A stretch of DNA of 24,154 bases from an uncultured Candidatus Melainabacteria bacterium (GCA_937895785.1 CALBKW010000093.1:1-24154); one strand, 5' to 3'; shown: positions 1-7,454, counted from the first letter of the stretch. The notes: generated by a model not told the origin, from the sequence alone. Program-made: numbers and translations.

Positions 1-1382
1 ATCATACCTTCTGGCAAAATTAAAATTTTATCGTCTTTTTTAGTATTTTTCTCAATATATTCAAATAATTTTTTAGTTGTAGGATAATGTTTTTCTTTTA
101 CGTAAATAATGCCCTTTTGAGTTGTTAATACTTGATTTTTAGCAATATAAAATTTACAGTTTGCAATTCCCACTAAAATTGCTAATACAAGAATATAAAA
201 ACCAATATAATCAATCTCTTTTAAGTTCAACTTGTCTTTACACATCGCAAAAATAGAAAGAATAATTAATGGTAAATAATAAATACCATAAGTGTTTAAA
301 ACTAAACCCCAAAAAATTTTTAAACTTATCAAAAAACTTCCAACAACCAAAATGAACAAAGGTAAATCTTTCCATAATTTTTTGCAATTAATTAATGCTA
401 AAATCAGCAATAAGCAAGGTGTAAAGGCATATAAATCATAAAAAGAACCAACCTTGAATACAAATAATAAGCAAATACCAGTGTAAGTCAAAATTAAGTT
501 TACAACAGAATTTGTAAGTTTATTTTTAAACCAAATAGGTGACATATAAATTGAAAAAGGTATCATAAACCCTAAAAATGTTAATATGATTAATCCAAGA
601 GTTTGTTTGTGAAAGAAAATTCCTGAATGCATATAAAAATATTTTAAGGTTTGCGTATGTGCCATTACGTTTGCAATATTAAATGCATCTATTAGATCTA
701 TAATTCTTAGACCTTGTGCAAAAAGAAGTCCAAAGCATAGGACTGGCATTGCCAAAAATGAAAGTACACCGCTCAAGTAAGCTTTAAAGTTAGGTTTTGT
801 TTTAAATAAAACATAAGGGATAATCAATAAAAATGCTACAAATTCATATTTACAACAAACTGCAAGTCCAGCGAAAAACATTCCAGCATAAAGAGTTAGA
901 ACTTTCTTTTCGTCTGCAAAGTATATAAAAGCCAAAATTGAAGCTAAACATGCTAATAGGCCATAAGTCATTCCGAATGAATACGGATAAACATAATTAA
1001 AAACATAAACAGGTATAACACCGATTGCAAGCGCAAAACATCCAATATAAAAACCGAAAGAGTTTGATAAAAAACGTTTTGCGATAAAAAATAATGTTGT
1101 AATAATCCCAAATGCACAAAATGAACCTGCCATATAAAGAGTATTTAAATTATTTCCGAAGATTTTATAAAGAAGAGCATTAAAAAGATAGCTAAAAGGT
1201 CCGTAAATATTGAATAAATCTTTGTATAGAACTTTTCCATTAAGAATTTCTTGCGGATAATATGCTTCTCTTCCACAATCAATAATTAAACCATTATGAT
1301 GAGAATAAGTTATTCCCAAAACCGCCAAAGTAATGAATATTAGCGGGATAAAATATTTCAATGTTTCCTTATTTTTAATCAT
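1..1382 (-). CDS. GT39/ArnT-like membrane glycosyltransferase (partial)
   Basis: Continuous open frame read on the minus strand from ATG at 1382-1380 to the window edge (about 460 codons; the C-terminus lies outside). The product is very hydrophobic, with a first membrane helix at about residues 10-26 and many later ones. The first extracytoplasmic loop carries DCGREAYYPQEILNG (35-49) followed by VLYKDLFNIYGPFSYL. This acidic-loop pattern, then 'G..lYkD.f..yGP', is typical of GT-C enzymes of the GT39/ArnT/PMT type, which transfer sugars from polyprenyl-phosphate donors on the outer side of the membrane. Donor and acceptor cannot be read from sequence. There is no Shine-Dalgarno before the ATG, but a promoter sits almost on the start, so the message may be nearly leaderless. 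A second enzyme of the same broad class is at 20078-21541. Family assignment fairly secure, specificity unknown. Confidence 0.8.
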   Translation of the reverse strand, partial: MIKNKETLKYFIPLIFITLAVLGITYSHHNGLIIDCGREAYYPQEILNGKVLYKDLFNIYGPFSYLFNALLYKIFGNNLNTLYMAGSFCAFGIITTLFFIAKRFLSNSFGFYIGCFALAIGVIPVYVFNYVYPYSFGMTYGLLACLASILAFIYFADEKKVLTLYAGMFFAGLAVCCKYEFVAFLLIIPYVLFKTKPNFKAYLSGVLSFLAMPVLCFGLLFAQGLRIIDLIDAFNIANVMAHTQTLKYFYMHSGIFFHKQTLGLIILTFLGFMIPFSIYMSPIWFKNKLTNSVVNLILTYTGICLLFVFKVGSFYDLYAFTPCLLLILALINCKKLWKDLPLFILVVGSFLISLKIFWGLVLNTYGIYYLPLIILSIFAMCKDKLNLKEIDYIGFYILVLAILVGIANCKFYIAKNQVLTTQKGIIYVKEKHYPTTKKLFEYIEKNTKKDDKILILPEGM

Positions 1383-1392
1383 TATGTAATAT

Positions 1393-1421
1393 AATTTAAC
1401 AAATAAAAAATTTCATGGCAA
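1393..1421 (-). promoter_or_regulatory. promoter of the partial GT39 gene, near-leaderless
   Basis: On the minus strand TTGCCA (1421-1416) and TAAATT (1398-1393) are separated by exactly 17 bases, and TGT directly precedes the -10 (extended -10). Transcription would start near 1386, about four bases before the ATG at 1382, and no Shine-Dalgarno lies between. Confidence 0.5.
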
Positions 1422-1495
1422 TTTTTTCATAAAAAAATACTTTATAAGAATGTAAGTAAGGTAGGAAATTTTTTAAGGTTAAGGTTACAAAAGAT

Positions 1496-1870
1496 ATGAC
1501 ATTGCCACATTCAATGGATTATTTAGTGAACGGCGGAGTTCTTGACTTTGATGCAGCAGCATATCTTAACAACACTAACGTTGGTGGTGTTAATTACAAC
1601 ACTAATTTGTTAGGTGGTGTTCAAATGCAAGCTCAACCTCAAAATGATAATTTTGCTACAAAAGCAAAAAAGACAATGACAGATAAAAATTTCCTTAAAA
1701 AAGCTGCAACTGTTGCTTTAGTTACAGTTCTTGCAGGTGTTGCTTTATGCAAAGGTAAAAGTGCAATTAGTGCATTAAAAAATTATAATTATTCAGAAGG
1801 TGCATCAAATGCGTTAAATTACGTAAAAGATGGTGTATGCAACTTCTTTAAAAAAGGATTTAAAAAATAA
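1496..1870 (+). CDS. small single-TM protein, Asn/Gly-rich N-terminus
   Basis: Unrecognised 124-aa protein. Residues 1-50 are Asn/Gly-rich and look disordered (VNGGVLDF, NNTNVGGVNYNTNLLGG). A Lys-rich patch leads into one membrane helix at about 69-86 (AATVALVTVLAGVALCKG). The C-terminus is helical and strongly basic and aromatic, ending NFFKKGFKK. There is no cleavable signal peptide. AAGG-type ribosome sites lie upstream of the ATG (1475-1485). The gene stands alone and ends in a hairpin terminator. The plan of flexible N-terminus, one TM and cationic FF-containing tail recurs in the gene at 7023-7454, suggesting a shared small-protein family type. A membrane-active or envelope-anchored role is only a guess. 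Confidence 0.65.
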   Translation: MTLPHSMDYLVNGGVLDFDAAAYLNNTNVGGVNYNTNLLGGVQMQAQPQNDNFATKAKKTMTDKNFLKKAATVALVTVLAGVALCKGKSAISALKNYNYSEGASNALNYVKDGVCNFFKKGFKK

Positions 1871-1917
1871 CCAAACCAAAAACCAAACCAAACCAAAATA
1901 ACCAAAACCAAAAAGAA
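1866..1917 (+). repeat. CCAAA-type simple repeat after the stop codon
   Basis: Directly after the stop of the 1496 gene come about eight imperfect CCAAA/CCAAAA units before the terminator hairpin. It is a simple-sequence tract with no coding sign on the plus strand. Confidence 0.7.
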
Positions 1918-1926
1918 AAACTTTAC

Positions 1927-1952
1927 GGCCACCGATAGGTGGTCTTTTTTTT
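1927..1952 (+). terminator. rho-independent terminator of the 1496 gene
   Basis: Stem GGCCACC (1927-1933), loop GATA, stem GGTGGTC (1938-1944) with one G-U pair, followed by eight T (1945-1952). Confidence 0.9.
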
Positions 1953-1953
1953 G

Positions 1954-2340
1954 AAATTTGCGTAGAGTGAGGACTGTAAGTCCGAAACTAGAAGAATCGA
2001 GGACAAAACGAGCGACAACGTAGTGAAGCGAGTTGCTTGTCCGAGTGAAGCAATATTTCAATTTGTTTTCGGTAGGGCGCCGTGTGAGCGAAGCAAACCC
2101 AGCCCGTAAGGTGGAGTGGGACGTTTTACCTCTCACAAAACTTGACATTTAGTCAACTTTTGTTCGGCAGAGTCACGACACCCCGAATAATCCAAGATAG
2201 ACCCGAGTAGAGTTGTTGCCGTTTAATGCGAGGGCGTACAAGTGTATAGTGAAGAGTGACTTGTCCGAGTGGAGCAATGTTTCAGTTTAATACGAAGTTT
2301 ATGCAATGTTTTGCTCGGCAGAGTGGTATGACGATAAGGA
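1954..2340. repeat. GC-richer intergenic repeat region
   Basis: This stretch lies between the terminator at 1927 and the gene at 2504. It is visibly richer in G and C than everything around it. Two diverged copies of a unit of about 50 bases are visible at 2015-2064 and 2238-2288, sharing a core TTGTCCGAGTGRAGCAATRTTTCA. A second motif, TTTTYGGYAGRGY or close variants, follows at 2066-2078, 2155-2172 and 2306-2325, and appears again beside the tRNA at 7847-7862. The minus-strand open frame through this region has no ribosome site or domain and is composed of the repeats, so it is not called as a gene. The most likely reading is a decayed family of dispersed non-coding repeats. Bases 2341-2503 are AT-rich leader. 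Confidence 0.6.
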
Positions 2341-2401
2341 TAGAATTTTTTGTACAAAGTTTAAAAGACAATATATTTTATTTGAGCTGTATGACAAAAG
2401 A

Positions 2402-2426
2402 GTTAAATTTATAAAATAAATTTAAC
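2402..2426. other. perfect inverted repeat upstream of the first zincin gene
   Basis: GTTAAATTTA (2402-2411), loop TAAAA, TAAATTTAAC (2417-2426): ten perfect base pairs about 77 bases before the ATG at 2504. No T-run follows, so it is not a typical terminator. It may be an operator or an mRNA leader hairpin; function is not shown by sequence. Confidence 0.4.
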
Positions 2427-2503
2427 TTCGTTACAAATTGTAAATGCATGTAGCAATTTATTTTTTTACGGTATTTCATGAAAGTGAAGGAATCCTAAAA
2501 TTT

Positions 2504-4291
2504 ATGAATATTCAACCTATTACAAGCGTTAAAGCTCCTGTATTTACAGGCAAAGTTATTACTAATAAAAATTATGCAACAAAACCAATGAAGTCGGATA
2601 GTTTTGAGGCTTCAAATGAAAAATTTGACCTTGATAACTCTATGAAAACGCTTTCAGATGTTCGTTTAGAAAACGGTAAGAAGAAGTTTGAACGCAATCA
2701 ATTAATTAAAATTGAAAATAGTTTAAAAGAAGAACCTAAAAAATGGGATTCTGTTTCAAAATTAGCAAATAATCCTAATATTAAAGGTGATTTTGTGTAT
2801 TTAATGGCTTCAAAACCTTTAGAACACTTAAATACACTTACTCAAATTGCAGAAATTAAAGATGAAAAGGGTAAATATAAATATTCTGGCAAGGAAATGA
2901 TGCAATTCACAGACAAATTAATGCCTGATGAATTGAAAAAATCTTTGCCTTTAACCAAAACAAAATTACCAGTAAAAAACATTGTTTTATTAACTCAAAC
3001 TCCAAATATTCCAGCTTTGGACAAAGTAGCAGACAAAGTTCTTGAAATGGAAAAAATAGCAGGAAAAGATTTGCAAGAAGTTTCTTTCACTCGCAACAGA
3101 TATGTGAAAGATTCGTATGTTGTTAGTGCAAAAATGCAGGGTGACAATGAAAAGAAAGCTATTTTAGATAAAAATTTAAAACAAGAAGCTATTGAAGATA
3201 CAACAAGTTATACTGTTCCAAATGGCAAAAAGTATTTTGTAAAAAAATCAACTGATTTTAGAAACAACACAGTTTCTAAGGTTACCTTACGTGAAGATAA
3301 GGCAGTTGGTAGACCAGTTTTTGAAAATGAAGTTAGAATTGTAAAAGATAAAAATAACAAAGTTAAATATTACGAATATACATCTCACTCGCAAGTAAAC
3401 GGTGTTTACGATATCGTAAGACAAACTCCAGAAGGTAAACAAAAAGTGCTTTCTTCAGGAAAAATAGATAAAAAAACAGGGATTGTTTCAATTCAAAAAG
3501 ATATGACATCTCCAGAAGGTGTTAGAACTCAATATCTATACGAAAATGACCCACAAGGTAATAGAATCGTAGATTACAAAATTACAGATAAAAATGGCAA
3601 AGTTCTTTTAAACAAGAGCCAAACTTTTGAAGAAATTAATGAAAATAAATTTATTTCCTCAAGAAATGATGATAAATATGAAATTAGCGTTAATGAAAAT
3701 GAAATTTCTGTTCAAAGTTTGCAAGATAAAAACAAAAAAGCAAAATTTACCGCAAAAGATAACTTTATTGGAGATAAAAAACAGTTACTTTCAACATTAA
3801 AACAATTCCCAGGAGAAGAATTAATCAAACTTGGTGAAACAGTTGATTTCTTGGAAAGTATAAACGACCCATTAGATTCATATTATAACGGTTCTTGCCG
3901 CTCTATTTCATCAGGTAGTGACGAATTTTTATTCTTGCACGAACTAGGACACGCAAGAGATTACCGTGATGTAGATGATGATTTGAAAAACATTGAAGAA
4001 TCTATGAAAAAATCTCTTACAATGGATAAAGACGTAAACAAAGCGTTTGAAGAAGAAAAACAAGCTTTCTTTAAAGCATATCCAGATACTCAAAGAGAAC
4101 ACATGGATTACTTTATGAATACATTAAATCACTACGGCGGAGAAACAGGCGGTTTGAGTGAAACAATTGCAGAATCAAACGCACTTTTGTCAGAAGGTAA
4201 ATCCTATGAACCGTTAGCAATACGTTCTCAATACTTGCAACAAAACTTCCCACGCACAATTGCCGTTTTGGAAACAAAGTTGAGTAAATAG
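2504..4291 (+). CDS. ATLF-like zinc metallopeptidase, paralogue 1
   Basis: 595-aa protein. The start MNIQPITSVKAPVFTGK is chosen over the ATG at 2444 because AAGGAA lies at 2487-2492, 11 bases upstream, and because this N-terminus (including PVFTGK) matches the style of other proteins here. The C-terminal domain has LFLHELGHARDYRD with zinc ligands H479 and H483 and catalytic E480. It is followed by GGLSETIAESNALL (E553, E557), a plausible third ligand. The pattern HExGHAxD ... E..AE resembles the catalytic domain of anthrax lethal factor (M34/ATLF-like gluzincins); this is motif resemblance only. Residues 1-260 are mostly helical. Residues 270-440 are beta-rich with YD-repeat-like units (GNRIVDYKITDKNGKVLL). 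There is no signal peptide or TM. A close paralogue follows at 4458. Predicted: zinc endopeptidase of unknown target, possibly exported by a non-classical route. Confidence 0.7.
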   Translation: MNIQPITSVKAPVFTGKVITNKNYATKPMKSDSFEASNEKFDLDNSMKTLSDVRLENGKKKFERNQLIKIENSLKEEPKKWDSVSKLANNPNIKGDFVYLMASKPLEHLNTLTQIAEIKDEKGKYKYSGKEMMQFTDKLMPDELKKSLPLTKTKLPVKNIVLLTQTPNIPALDKVADKVLEMEKIAGKDLQEVSFTRNRYVKDSYVVSAKMQGDNEKKAILDKNLKQEAIEDTTSYTVPNGKKYFVKKSTDFRNNTVSKVTLREDKAVGRPVFENEVRIVKDKNNKVKYYEYTSHSQVNGVYDIVRQTPEGKQKVLSSGKIDKKTGIVSIQKDMTSPEGVRTQYLYENDPQGNRIVDYKITDKNGKVLLNKSQTFEEINENKFISSRNDDKYEISVNENEISVQSLQDKNKKAKFTAKDNFIGDKKQLLSTLKQFPGEELIKLGETVDFLESINDPLDSYYNGSCRSISSGSDEFLFLHELGHARDYRDVDDDLKNIEESMKKSLTMDKDVNKAFEEEKQAFFKAYPDTQREHMDYFMNTLNHYGGETGGLSETIAESNALLSEGKSYEPLAIRSQYLQQNFPRTIAVLETKLSK

Positions 4292-4332
4292 AGAAATTTG
4301 TATATAATTTTCTACTGGCATGTAAATTTTTG

Positions 4333-4368
4333 TAAAACTTTTAAGTTTTATTGCTATTTGAATAGCAA
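4333..4368. terminator. two abutting palindromes between the zincin genes
   Basis: TAAAACTT-TT-AAGTTTTA (4333-4350) is directly followed by TTGCTATT-TG-AATAGCAA (4351-4368). The T-run at 4375-4379 is a few bases away. This may be a weak terminator for the upstream gene; both stems are AT-rich, so the call is uncertain. Confidence 0.35.
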
Positions 4369-4393
4369 ATAAAATTTTTACGGAATTTCATGC

Positions 4394-4399
4394 TATAGT
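4394..4399 (+). promoter_or_regulatory. extended -10 upstream of the second zincin gene
   Basis: TATAGT at 4394-4399 preceded by TGC gives an extended -10; no good -35 is present. It follows an 18-base block (4375-4392) that recurs with one mismatch upstream of the first zincin gene (2463-2480). Start of transcription would be near 4406, giving a leader of about 50 bases. Confidence 0.4.
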
Positions 4400-4457
4400 A
4401 GGTATACAAGGTTCTCTTAGAAAAAATTTAATTAGGAAAAGAAGGAATAATAAGAAA

Positions 4458-6266
4458 ATGTCAGACATGAATGTTCAAAACTTAACTCAAATCAATGCTC
4501 CAAAGTTAAGACCATCAAAAAAAGCAGAAAAAACAAAATTACCAGAACAAGCTCCAGATAGCTTTAAAAAATCTGATTTCAGCGTAGATAACGCAATGGA
4601 AACTTTAAAATCTACAAAGGTTCAAAAAGGTAAAGTTAGTGTTCCAAAATTTGGACCAAAAGAGTTAGTTAATTTGAAAATGATTTTGACAGAATCTCCA
4701 GATAAATGGAATGCAGTGCAAACTCTTGCTGCAACTCCTCACGTTAAAGGTAAAACAGTTTCTCAATTAGCAACTAAAAAAACAGATGTTTTAAATGCTA
4801 TGGTTCCTTACGCTAAAGAACCTGGTACTAGAGTTGATAGAGGTAAATATACTCACAAAGATTTGATGTTAATGGCTGACAACTGTAATGCAGAACAACT
4901 TAATGCTGCTAAACCTTTAATTAAAACTCAATTATCAGGTGAAAATGTTGCTATTATGGCTTTAACTCCAGCATTGGAAGGTAAATTAGACAAAGCTGCT
5001 TCTAAAGTTATGGATATGGAAAAAGCTATGGGCAAAAACTTACACGAAGTTGTATTTGACGGCAATGTTTATGATACAAACTCTTTTGTAATCAAGGCTT
5101 CAACTAAAAACAACGAATTAAATACTGAAATGTTAGATAAAGACTTAAATCGTCAAGCTATTGAAAATATGTCTTTATACCAATCAGGTAGCCAAGTTTA
5201 CCAAATTAAAAAAGTAAACGATTTAAGAAATAACACAACTTCAAAAGTTAGATTAACAATTGATGATCAAGGTTATCCAACAGCAACTCACGAAGTTAGA
5301 GTTATTAAAAACAAAGCAGGAAAAGTTGTAAGAAAAGAATACACAGCTCCATCTGATGTTAAAGGTGTATTTGATATCGTTTACGAAGATGCTAAAGGTA
5401 ACAGAACTCAAGTAAGTGAAGGCCATTATGATAAGAAAACAGGTATTACAACTGTTAAGAAAAATATGACTTCTCTAAATGGTACAAAAACAACTTACTC
5501 TTACGAAGATGACCCTAAAGGTAACAGAATTGTAGATTACAAAATTACAGATAAAAACGGTAAAGTTCTATTAGACAAATCTTCTACTTTCGAAGTTGTT
5601 GATGACAATCACTTTATTTCAACTAGAAACAACGAAAAATATGATATCAAAGTTGATAAACATGACATCAATGTTGTAGATATGAATAATCCAAAACGTC
5701 AAGCTAGAATTTCAATTGACAACCAAATTAAAGGTAACAAAGAAAAGATTATGAAATCTTTAAAAGCTATGCCTGGTGAAGAATTATTCAAAGTTGCACA
5801 AACAACTAAAAAATTAGTTGGTAACAAAGATGTTCTTGAATCATACTATGATCCGACAAGCAAAGAAATTCACTCGGGTGAAAACTTATTCGTAATCTTA
5901 CACGAATTAGGTCACGCAAGAGATTACAGAGATGTTGATGGTTCTAGTGATGAAGCTTATGCAGATACAGTTGATATGGCAATTCAAGAGGACCCAGAAG
6001 TTCAAAAAGTTTACGATAAAGAAAGAAAAGCTTTTAACAAAGCATTCCCAGATACACAACGTGACCACGTTGACTACTTCATCAACAAAGTTACTCATTA
6101 CGGTGGTGAATTAGGTGGTTTAGGTGAAACAATTGCTGAATCAAATGCGTTATTAACAACACCTAAAACACACGAATTATTAGCAATTCGTTCTCAATAT
6201 TTACAACAATATTTCCCAGAAACAATTGCTAAATTAAGCGAAAAATTAAGTGAAGAAATCGCGTAA
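4458..6266 (+). CDS. ATLF-like zinc metallopeptidase, paralogue 2
   Basis: 602-aa paralogue of the preceding gene, similar over its full length. Zinc motif VILHELGHARDYRD with H482, E483 and H486; downstream GGLGETIAESNALL (E557, E561) and RSQYLQQYFPETIAKL. The HExGHAxD ... E..AE arrangement and the helical tail fit the anthrax-lethal-factor-like gluzincin plan; this is inference from motifs. The central beta region shares GNRIVDYKITDKNGKVLL exactly with the first copy. The N-terminus (MSDMNVQNLTQINAPKL) lacks the PVFTGK motif found in paralogue 1. There is no signal peptide or TM. AAGGAA lies about ten bases before the ATG. An extended -10 of its own and a terminator after the gene suggest it can be transcribed separately. 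Likely a protease with a lineage-specific target; substrate unknown. Confidence 0.7.
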   Translation: MSDMNVQNLTQINAPKLRPSKKAEKTKLPEQAPDSFKKSDFSVDNAMETLKSTKVQKGKVSVPKFGPKELVNLKMILTESPDKWNAVQTLAATPHVKGKTVSQLATKKTDVLNAMVPYAKEPGTRVDRGKYTHKDLMLMADNCNAEQLNAAKPLIKTQLSGENVAIMALTPALEGKLDKAASKVMDMEKAMGKNLHEVVFDGNVYDTNSFVIKASTKNNELNTEMLDKDLNRQAIENMSLYQSGSQVYQIKKVNDLRNNTTSKVRLTIDDQGYPTATHEVRVIKNKAGKVVRKEYTAPSDVKGVFDIVYEDAKGNRTQVSEGHYDKKTGITTVKKNMTSLNGTKTTYSYEDDPKGNRIVDYKITDKNGKVLLDKSSTFEVVDDNHFISTRNNEKYDIKVDKHDINVVDMNNPKRQARISIDNQIKGNKEKIMKSLKAMPGEELFKVAQTTKKLVGNKDVLESYYDPTSKEIHSGENLFVILHELGHARDYRDVDGSSDEAYADTVDMAIQEDPEVQKVYDKERKAFNKAFPDTQRDHVDYFINKVTHYGGELGGLGETIAESNALLTTPKTHELLAIRSQYLQQYFPETIAKLSEKLSEEIA

Positions 6267-6286
6267 GTTAATTAATAATAAAAAAA

Positions 6287-6320
6287 AGACAATTGCCAAA
6301 CTCGGTAATTGTCTTTTTTT
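6287..6320 (+). terminator. strong terminator after the zincin pair
   Basis: AGACAATTGCC (6287-6297), loop AAACTC, GGTAATTGTCT (6304-6314) with one G-U pair, then a T-run to 6320. Confidence 0.92.
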
Positions 6321-6334
6321 GTAGTGAAATTTAT

Positions 6335-6340
6335 TATAAT
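6335..6340 (+). promoter_or_regulatory. -10 box of the Hsp20-like gene
   Basis: Perfect TATAAT just after the upstream terminator, 38 bases before the ATG at 6379. No convincing -35 at 16-18 bases, so only the -10 is called. Confidence 0.4.
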
Positions 6341-6378
6341 TTTGCAGTAAAATATACGTGAAGTAAGGAGTAAATATT

Positions 6379-6906
6379 ATGGAAAATCAAGAAAATAACA
6401 AATGCAGTAAAAAAGAAAAATGTTTAAAATTCTTTTTAATCTTTATTGGAACAATTATTGGTGCGTTTTTAGCGTTCTATTTTGCAGTAGATATGACTTT
6501 TAAAATTATGCTAAGCCCAGAATATCACATGCGACGTGCAGATAAAATGATAGAACAAATGGATAAACAATTTGCTCGTGATATGCGCAGAATGGATAAA
6601 GATATTATGGTTATTGGAAAAGAAATGCCAAATCCTGTTACTATTTCTGAAGAAGATGGCGGTTATAAAGTTGTAATTGCTCTAAAACCTTTTGGAAATA
6701 CAGCTAAAAATATTGAAGTTAATGTCGAAAATGGTAATTTGTTAAAAATTAACGCTCAAAGAGATGTTAAAAAAGGCGATAAAGAAAATATGATGAGTAT
6801 GCAACAATCATTTTTGTTAGAAAATAAAGTTGATTTTAATAAAATGACAAAAGACGAAGAAAAAGGCAAAATGATTATTAATTTGCCTTATGAAAATAAA
6901 GATTAA
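6379..6906 (+). CDS. membrane-anchored Hsp20/alpha-crystallin-like protein
   Basis: 175 aa, with AAGGAG at 6365-6370 upstream of the ATG. A Lys-rich start leads into one membrane helix at about 16-38 (FFLIFIGTIIGAFLAFYF), followed by a Met-rich amphipathic helix (about 48-80). The C-terminal 85 residues follow the small-heat-shock plan: GGYKVVIALKPFG (94-106), NIEVNVENGNLLKINAQRD (111-129), and a closing strand KMIINLP (164-170). In Hsp20 families these correspond to 'Y.v.v.lPG', 'd.I.V.ve.g.L.I.ger' and 'G.l.i.LP'. The usual Hsp20 is soluble, so an N-terminal membrane anchor is unusual. Inferred role: chaperone or holdase at the membrane. The gene is monocistronic, with terminators on both sides. 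Fold assignment is moderate because the alignment is by eye. Confidence 0.55.
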   Translation: MENQENNKCSKKEKCLKFFLIFIGTIIGAFLAFYFAVDMTFKIMLSPEYHMRRADKMIEQMDKQFARDMRRMDKDIMVIGKEMPNPVTISEEDGGYKVVIALKPFGNTAKNIEVNVENGNLLKINAQRDVKKGDKENMMSMQQSFLLENKVDFNKMTKDEEKGKMIINLPYENKD

Positions 6907-6928
6907 TTTCTGATTAACAAAAGTTAAC

Positions 6929-6972
6929 AAACATGCTGTAATCTTGTCAATTCTTGGTTACAGCATGTTTTT
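6929..6972 (+). terminator. terminator of the Hsp20-like gene
   Basis: Perfect 12-bp stem AACATGCTGTAA (6930-6941) with TTACAGCATGTT (6958-6969), extended by one A-T pair, loop of 16 bases, then T to 6972. Confidence 0.85.
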
Positions 6973-7022
6973 ATATATGTGTGTAGTGAAAAATAAACTT
7001 TTTGTGTGAAAGGAATTATAAA

Positions 7023-7454
7023 ATGTCATCATTAGTAAGTACGCAACCTATGCCAAGAGTATCAATAGGAACTTGTGACGGAGGCGGACTAACAGCAAGA
7101 CCAAAAACACCATGGAATGCGTGTGATGGTGGTGGTTTGACCGCAAGACCAACAATGCCAAGAGGTGCAATGTCGTTTGCTGGTAATACAGGTGATATAA
7201 GAGATGTTGTTGGAACAGGAGCATCTGCTCAAACAGGTGGCATTAGTAAGAAAACAGGTATCATTGGTGCAGCCGTGTTGTTAATTGGGGGTGCTTTGTT
7301 AGGATATGGTCATAAAGATCAAATTTCAAAAGGTTTAGATGCAATGAAGGGTTCTATTGATAAGTTCTTTTCAAAAGGTGAACCAGCAAAATGGCTTGAT
7401 GCAGGAAAGAATTTCTTAGCAAAAGCAAAAGATATGATTTTTGCAAAAGGTTAA
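7023..7454 (+). CDS. small single-TM protein with tandem CDGGGLTARP repeat
   Basis: Unrecognised 143-aa protein. The ATG at 7023 is chosen over a TTG at 7002 because AAAGGA at 7009-7014 gives normal spacing. Residues 15-45 hold two copies of CDGGGLTARP-x-x-P, each with one Cys. A Gly-rich segment then leads to a membrane helix at about 79-97 (GIIGAAVLLIGGALLGYG) with glycine-zipper-like spacing. The C-terminal 45 residues are amphipathic and basic with FFSKG and FLAKAKDMIFAKG. The plan repeats that of the 1496 gene. There is no cleavable signal peptide. The repeated Cys-Asp-Gly-Gly-Gly segment may be a binding or crosslinking element, but nothing in the sequence proves this. Confidence 0.65.
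   Translation: MSSLVSTQPMPRVSIGTCDGGGLTARPKTPWNACDGGGLTARPTMPRGAMSFAGNTGDIRDVVGTGASAQTGGISKKTGIIGAAVLLIGGALLGYGHKDQISKGLDAMKGSIDKFFSKGEPAKWLDAGKNFLAKAKDMIFAKG

Noticed and set aside
1819..2148. Minus-strand 109-aa open frame
   Set aside because: It runs through the terminator, CCAAA repeat and repeat region, has no ribosome site and no domain; it is made of repeat sequence.
1954..2340. CRISPR array
   Set aside because: The repeats are few, diverged, unevenly spaced and lack constant-length spacers; no cas gene is present.
2444..2503. Upstream start for zincin 1
   Set aside because: The ATG at 2444 has no ribosome site and its 20 extra residues do not occur in the paralogue.
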